64,000 nt of DNA from the NCBI GenBank assembly GCA_008692225.1, contig VICG01000003.1, positions 2,411,501 to 2,475,500 of the forward strand, in the 5' to 3' direction. The notes beneath the pieces were generated by a model that saw nothing but the letters and a program-made list of their open reading frames with translations, was not told the DNA's origin and ran no database searches. This document shows positions 62,206 through 64,000 of this stretch, in pieces (position 1 is the first letter of the stretch; each line of letters starts with the position of its first letter). Made by a program: the position numbers and the translations under genes. The DNA is from Monilinia fructicola (lineage: Eukaryota > Ascomycota > Leotiomycetes > Helotiales > Sclerotiniaceae).

Positions 62206-63083
62206 CACCCACCTATATACCCCAAGCATTTCAAGATTCAATACCCAATATCCACACTGAAGCAGAAATAATTAAATGGATAGAAAGCACAAGTCAAATT
62301 CAAAGTCAAATTCAAATTCAAATTCAGATCCATAAGCGATACATGAACAACAGTCAACTCTTCATCTGTCTTATACCTGATCGCGTAAATCCATCGCCAT
62401 GTATCTAGCTTAAATTTGAACGTTTGGAAAATATTAGGTGCTGCCCACCACATATTCACATCTATGCGGGACATTCACATTATAAAAAAATCACTTACAC
62501 TGTACACACACACACACACACACATCCAAGCACCGATTATCTGTATTCGTAATTTTCATTCATTATGCCCATATGCAACCATCATCAATCATAGATATCA
62601 ATTGTATCATTTCAACCACAGCCAAATCCGATCCGATCTCAGTCCAGTACAGTCCAGCCGTCGTAAAAGACCAAGAACCAGCGACCAAAGACCAAAAGAC
62701 CATCCGAAATTTTCAGTATGTGGGGGTATGAACAAGCAGCCTGCATAAAAGTGCGCAAAAAGGAGAATTAATGGCCAAAATACAGAAGATTGGTGTTTTG
62801 CATGTAATGCCATAAAAAGAAGACGCTCTCCCATATTGTATTATACCCCTAGGCCATATCCAGCCATTATCAAGAACATGACAGATCCATGCAAATGCTT
62901 AATTGTGCTGTTTTGGCAGTTGCAAATATTAAATGCAAAAAAAACAAACCCTTTTCGCCTTTGTGTGATGCCATGCCGCAAGAACCAAGTTGAATGAAAG
63001 AATGAGGTTGTTACAAGCTGTGAGCTGAAGCACTTAGGGACTCACAGTTTGTGAGATCCTAGAGCTGTTTCCAGAAGGTGAAC

Positions 63084-64000
63084 CTATGACGAGTCACCTC
63101 TTGGGGCACGAGGGGCTCCACGGGGACCACCTCGACCACGTCCTCGGTATTGTCCATCACCTCTGAAGCCACCACGGCCTCGGCCACCTCTACCACGATA
63201 TTCTCCACGGCCACGGTTGCGGTTGATTTCTTGGAAGCCATCAGTATTGGTAACTGGAGTAGGAGTCTTCTGAGTAAGGTTATTAGCAAAAAAACACGAC
63301 TTTTGTTGTAGAATGGAATCAACTTACTGAACCAGTGCTTTCAGGTTGCTCATCAGCCCAGGCTTGAGTATTGGCAACGGCAGCAGGAGTAGCAGTGATA
63401 CCAGTATCCGTCTCAGCAGCTTCACGAGGAACCTCAACCCATTCCTGAGATGCAGATAAATCATTGTTGTTGTCCCAATTTGCCTCTGCTGCTGCATTTC
63501 CCCCTTCACCAAAAGTAGAGTTTTGAGGGATGCCTTGAGCTTCCTCGAAACTTGGTTCTTGGTGACCATTGATCAATGCACTAGTAACAGGTTCATCGAT
63601 CTCGGTCAAGCCTGCGTTGGCGATAGTTGGGTCACTTTGAACAGGGTACTCGGCGACTTCAGCCTGGGCTATCTCCTCAGCAGGCTCGGTAGATTCGGCG
63701 AAGATAGATGTGGTTGGTAGCGCAAGAGCAATAGCCTTGATGTCGGCAACTAAAAACTCGTTAGCAAGGTTATGCACCATGATCTTAATAAATAAGACTT
63801 ACAGGTCGTGGTGAGTTCCTCGCCATTGACAGAGAAACAAGCCTCCTCAGAGCCTTGAATAATCTTCGTCATGGCAGCTACAGCAGCCTCGTCACCACTA
63901 TAGACCTGAGTGAGAAGACCCTCAATACCCTTATTCTCTTCAAGATTTGGATCATTCTCAGGGCTTCGGCGCAAAGCAGCGAGACATAAGAATTTTGTGA
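63084..64000 (-). CDS. YAG7-like conserved fungal protein with RGG tail (5' part beyond window)
   Basis: C-terminal part of a gene that continues past the window edge. Exons present are 64000-63803, 63749-63328 and 63269-63084; they join in frame (TTT|FADIKAIAL and ESTGS|KTPTPV). The visible start reads LAALRRSPENDPNLEENKGI and IEGLLTQVYSGDEAAVAAMT, an alpha-helical segment conserved in fungal YAG7-type proteins. A disordered acidic/Ala-rich middle follows (SDPTIANAGLTEID, ASQEWVEVPREAAETDTGIT, NTQAWADEQPES). The tail is Arg/Gly-rich (RNRGRGEYRGRGGRGRGGFR to GPRGAPRAPRGDSS), typical of RNA-binding or ribosome-associated proteins. Introns of 58 and 53 nt have GTAAGT donors. The family name is from memory of similar fungal proteins and moderately sure; function is unknown. 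Confidence 0.65.

Larger units (their letters stand above)
57370..63083. other. 5.7 kb gene-poor stretch
   Basis: Promoter and long leader side of the JmjC gene, then an AT-rich block (58141-59045), C/T-rich and polypyrimidine tracts, microsatellites and the 3' flank of the terminal gene. One short ORF (59994-60197, 67 codons; MGSMLPQPAMIFKDLLQVLP...) has protein-like composition but I cannot identify it. No tRNA, rRNA or intact transposon seen. Confidence 0.5.

Overview
The window is nuclear DNA from a filamentous ascomycete. Genes are split by short introns (about 45-140 nt) with GTRNGT donors and CTRAC/CTAAC branch sites, a single 5S rRNA gene lies among protein genes, and one AT-rich tract looks like repeat-induced point mutation (RIP). 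Gene content and protein style suggest Leotiomycetes, perhaps near Botrytis/Sclerotinia; that placement is inference.

Layout. 0-14.3 kb is a compact housekeeping block: exocyst SEC5 (-), NAD-isocitrate dehydrogenase IDH1 (+), a membrane-anchored histidine acid phosphatase (+), the ER chaperone ROT1 (-), 5-formyltetrahydrofolate cyclo-ligase (+), Sm protein E (-) and the importin-beta MTR10 (+). Three divergent pairs share short promoters (SEC5/IDH1, ROT1/cyclo-ligase, SmE/MTR10). 17.4-19.9 kb carries a frame-disrupted zinc-finger regulator (-). 20-24.9 kb is repeat-rich: a heptamer array, a perfect AAT array of about 79 units, a decayed Tc1/mariner-type transposon with TA duplication, and degenerate direct repeats. 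25-34 kb has a secreted acid-sphingomyelinase-like phosphodiesterase (+), a 5S rRNA gene, a frame-disrupted 2-methylcitrate dehydratase (+) and a frame-disrupted phytanoyl-CoA-dioxygenase-like gene (-). 34.9-47.2 kb has an intron-containing tRNA-Val(AAC), an ARS-binding-protein-2-like gene (-), a peroxisomal adenine nucleotide carrier (+), a 232-bp MITE, a RecQ helicase (+), a conserved fungal protein (-) and the Rab GTPase YPT1 (+). 48-57.4 kb has a GMC alcohol-oxidase-like enzyme (-) and a large JmjN/JmjC/PHD histone demethylase (-). 57.4-63 kb is a long gene-poor stretch with an AT-rich block and microsatellites; the window ends inside a YAG7-like RGG protein (-).

The genes do not form one pathway. 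Secretion and membrane traffic recur (SEC5, YPT1, ROT1), as do mitochondrial or peroxisomal metabolism (IDH1, PrpD-like, adenine nucleotide carrier, PhyH-like, alcohol oxidase) and DNA/chromatin functions (RecQ, ABP2-like, JmjC protein). I see no biosynthetic cluster, CRISPR array or obvious defence island.

The strongest unusual signal is that eight genes, mostly between 17 and 45 kb, need one-base corrections to stay open, most of them an extra base in a short homopolymer, while eleven others read cleanly. Because conserved genes (RecQ, adenine nucleotide carrier) are affected, I favour sequence/assembly indels, but local gene decay is not excluded.
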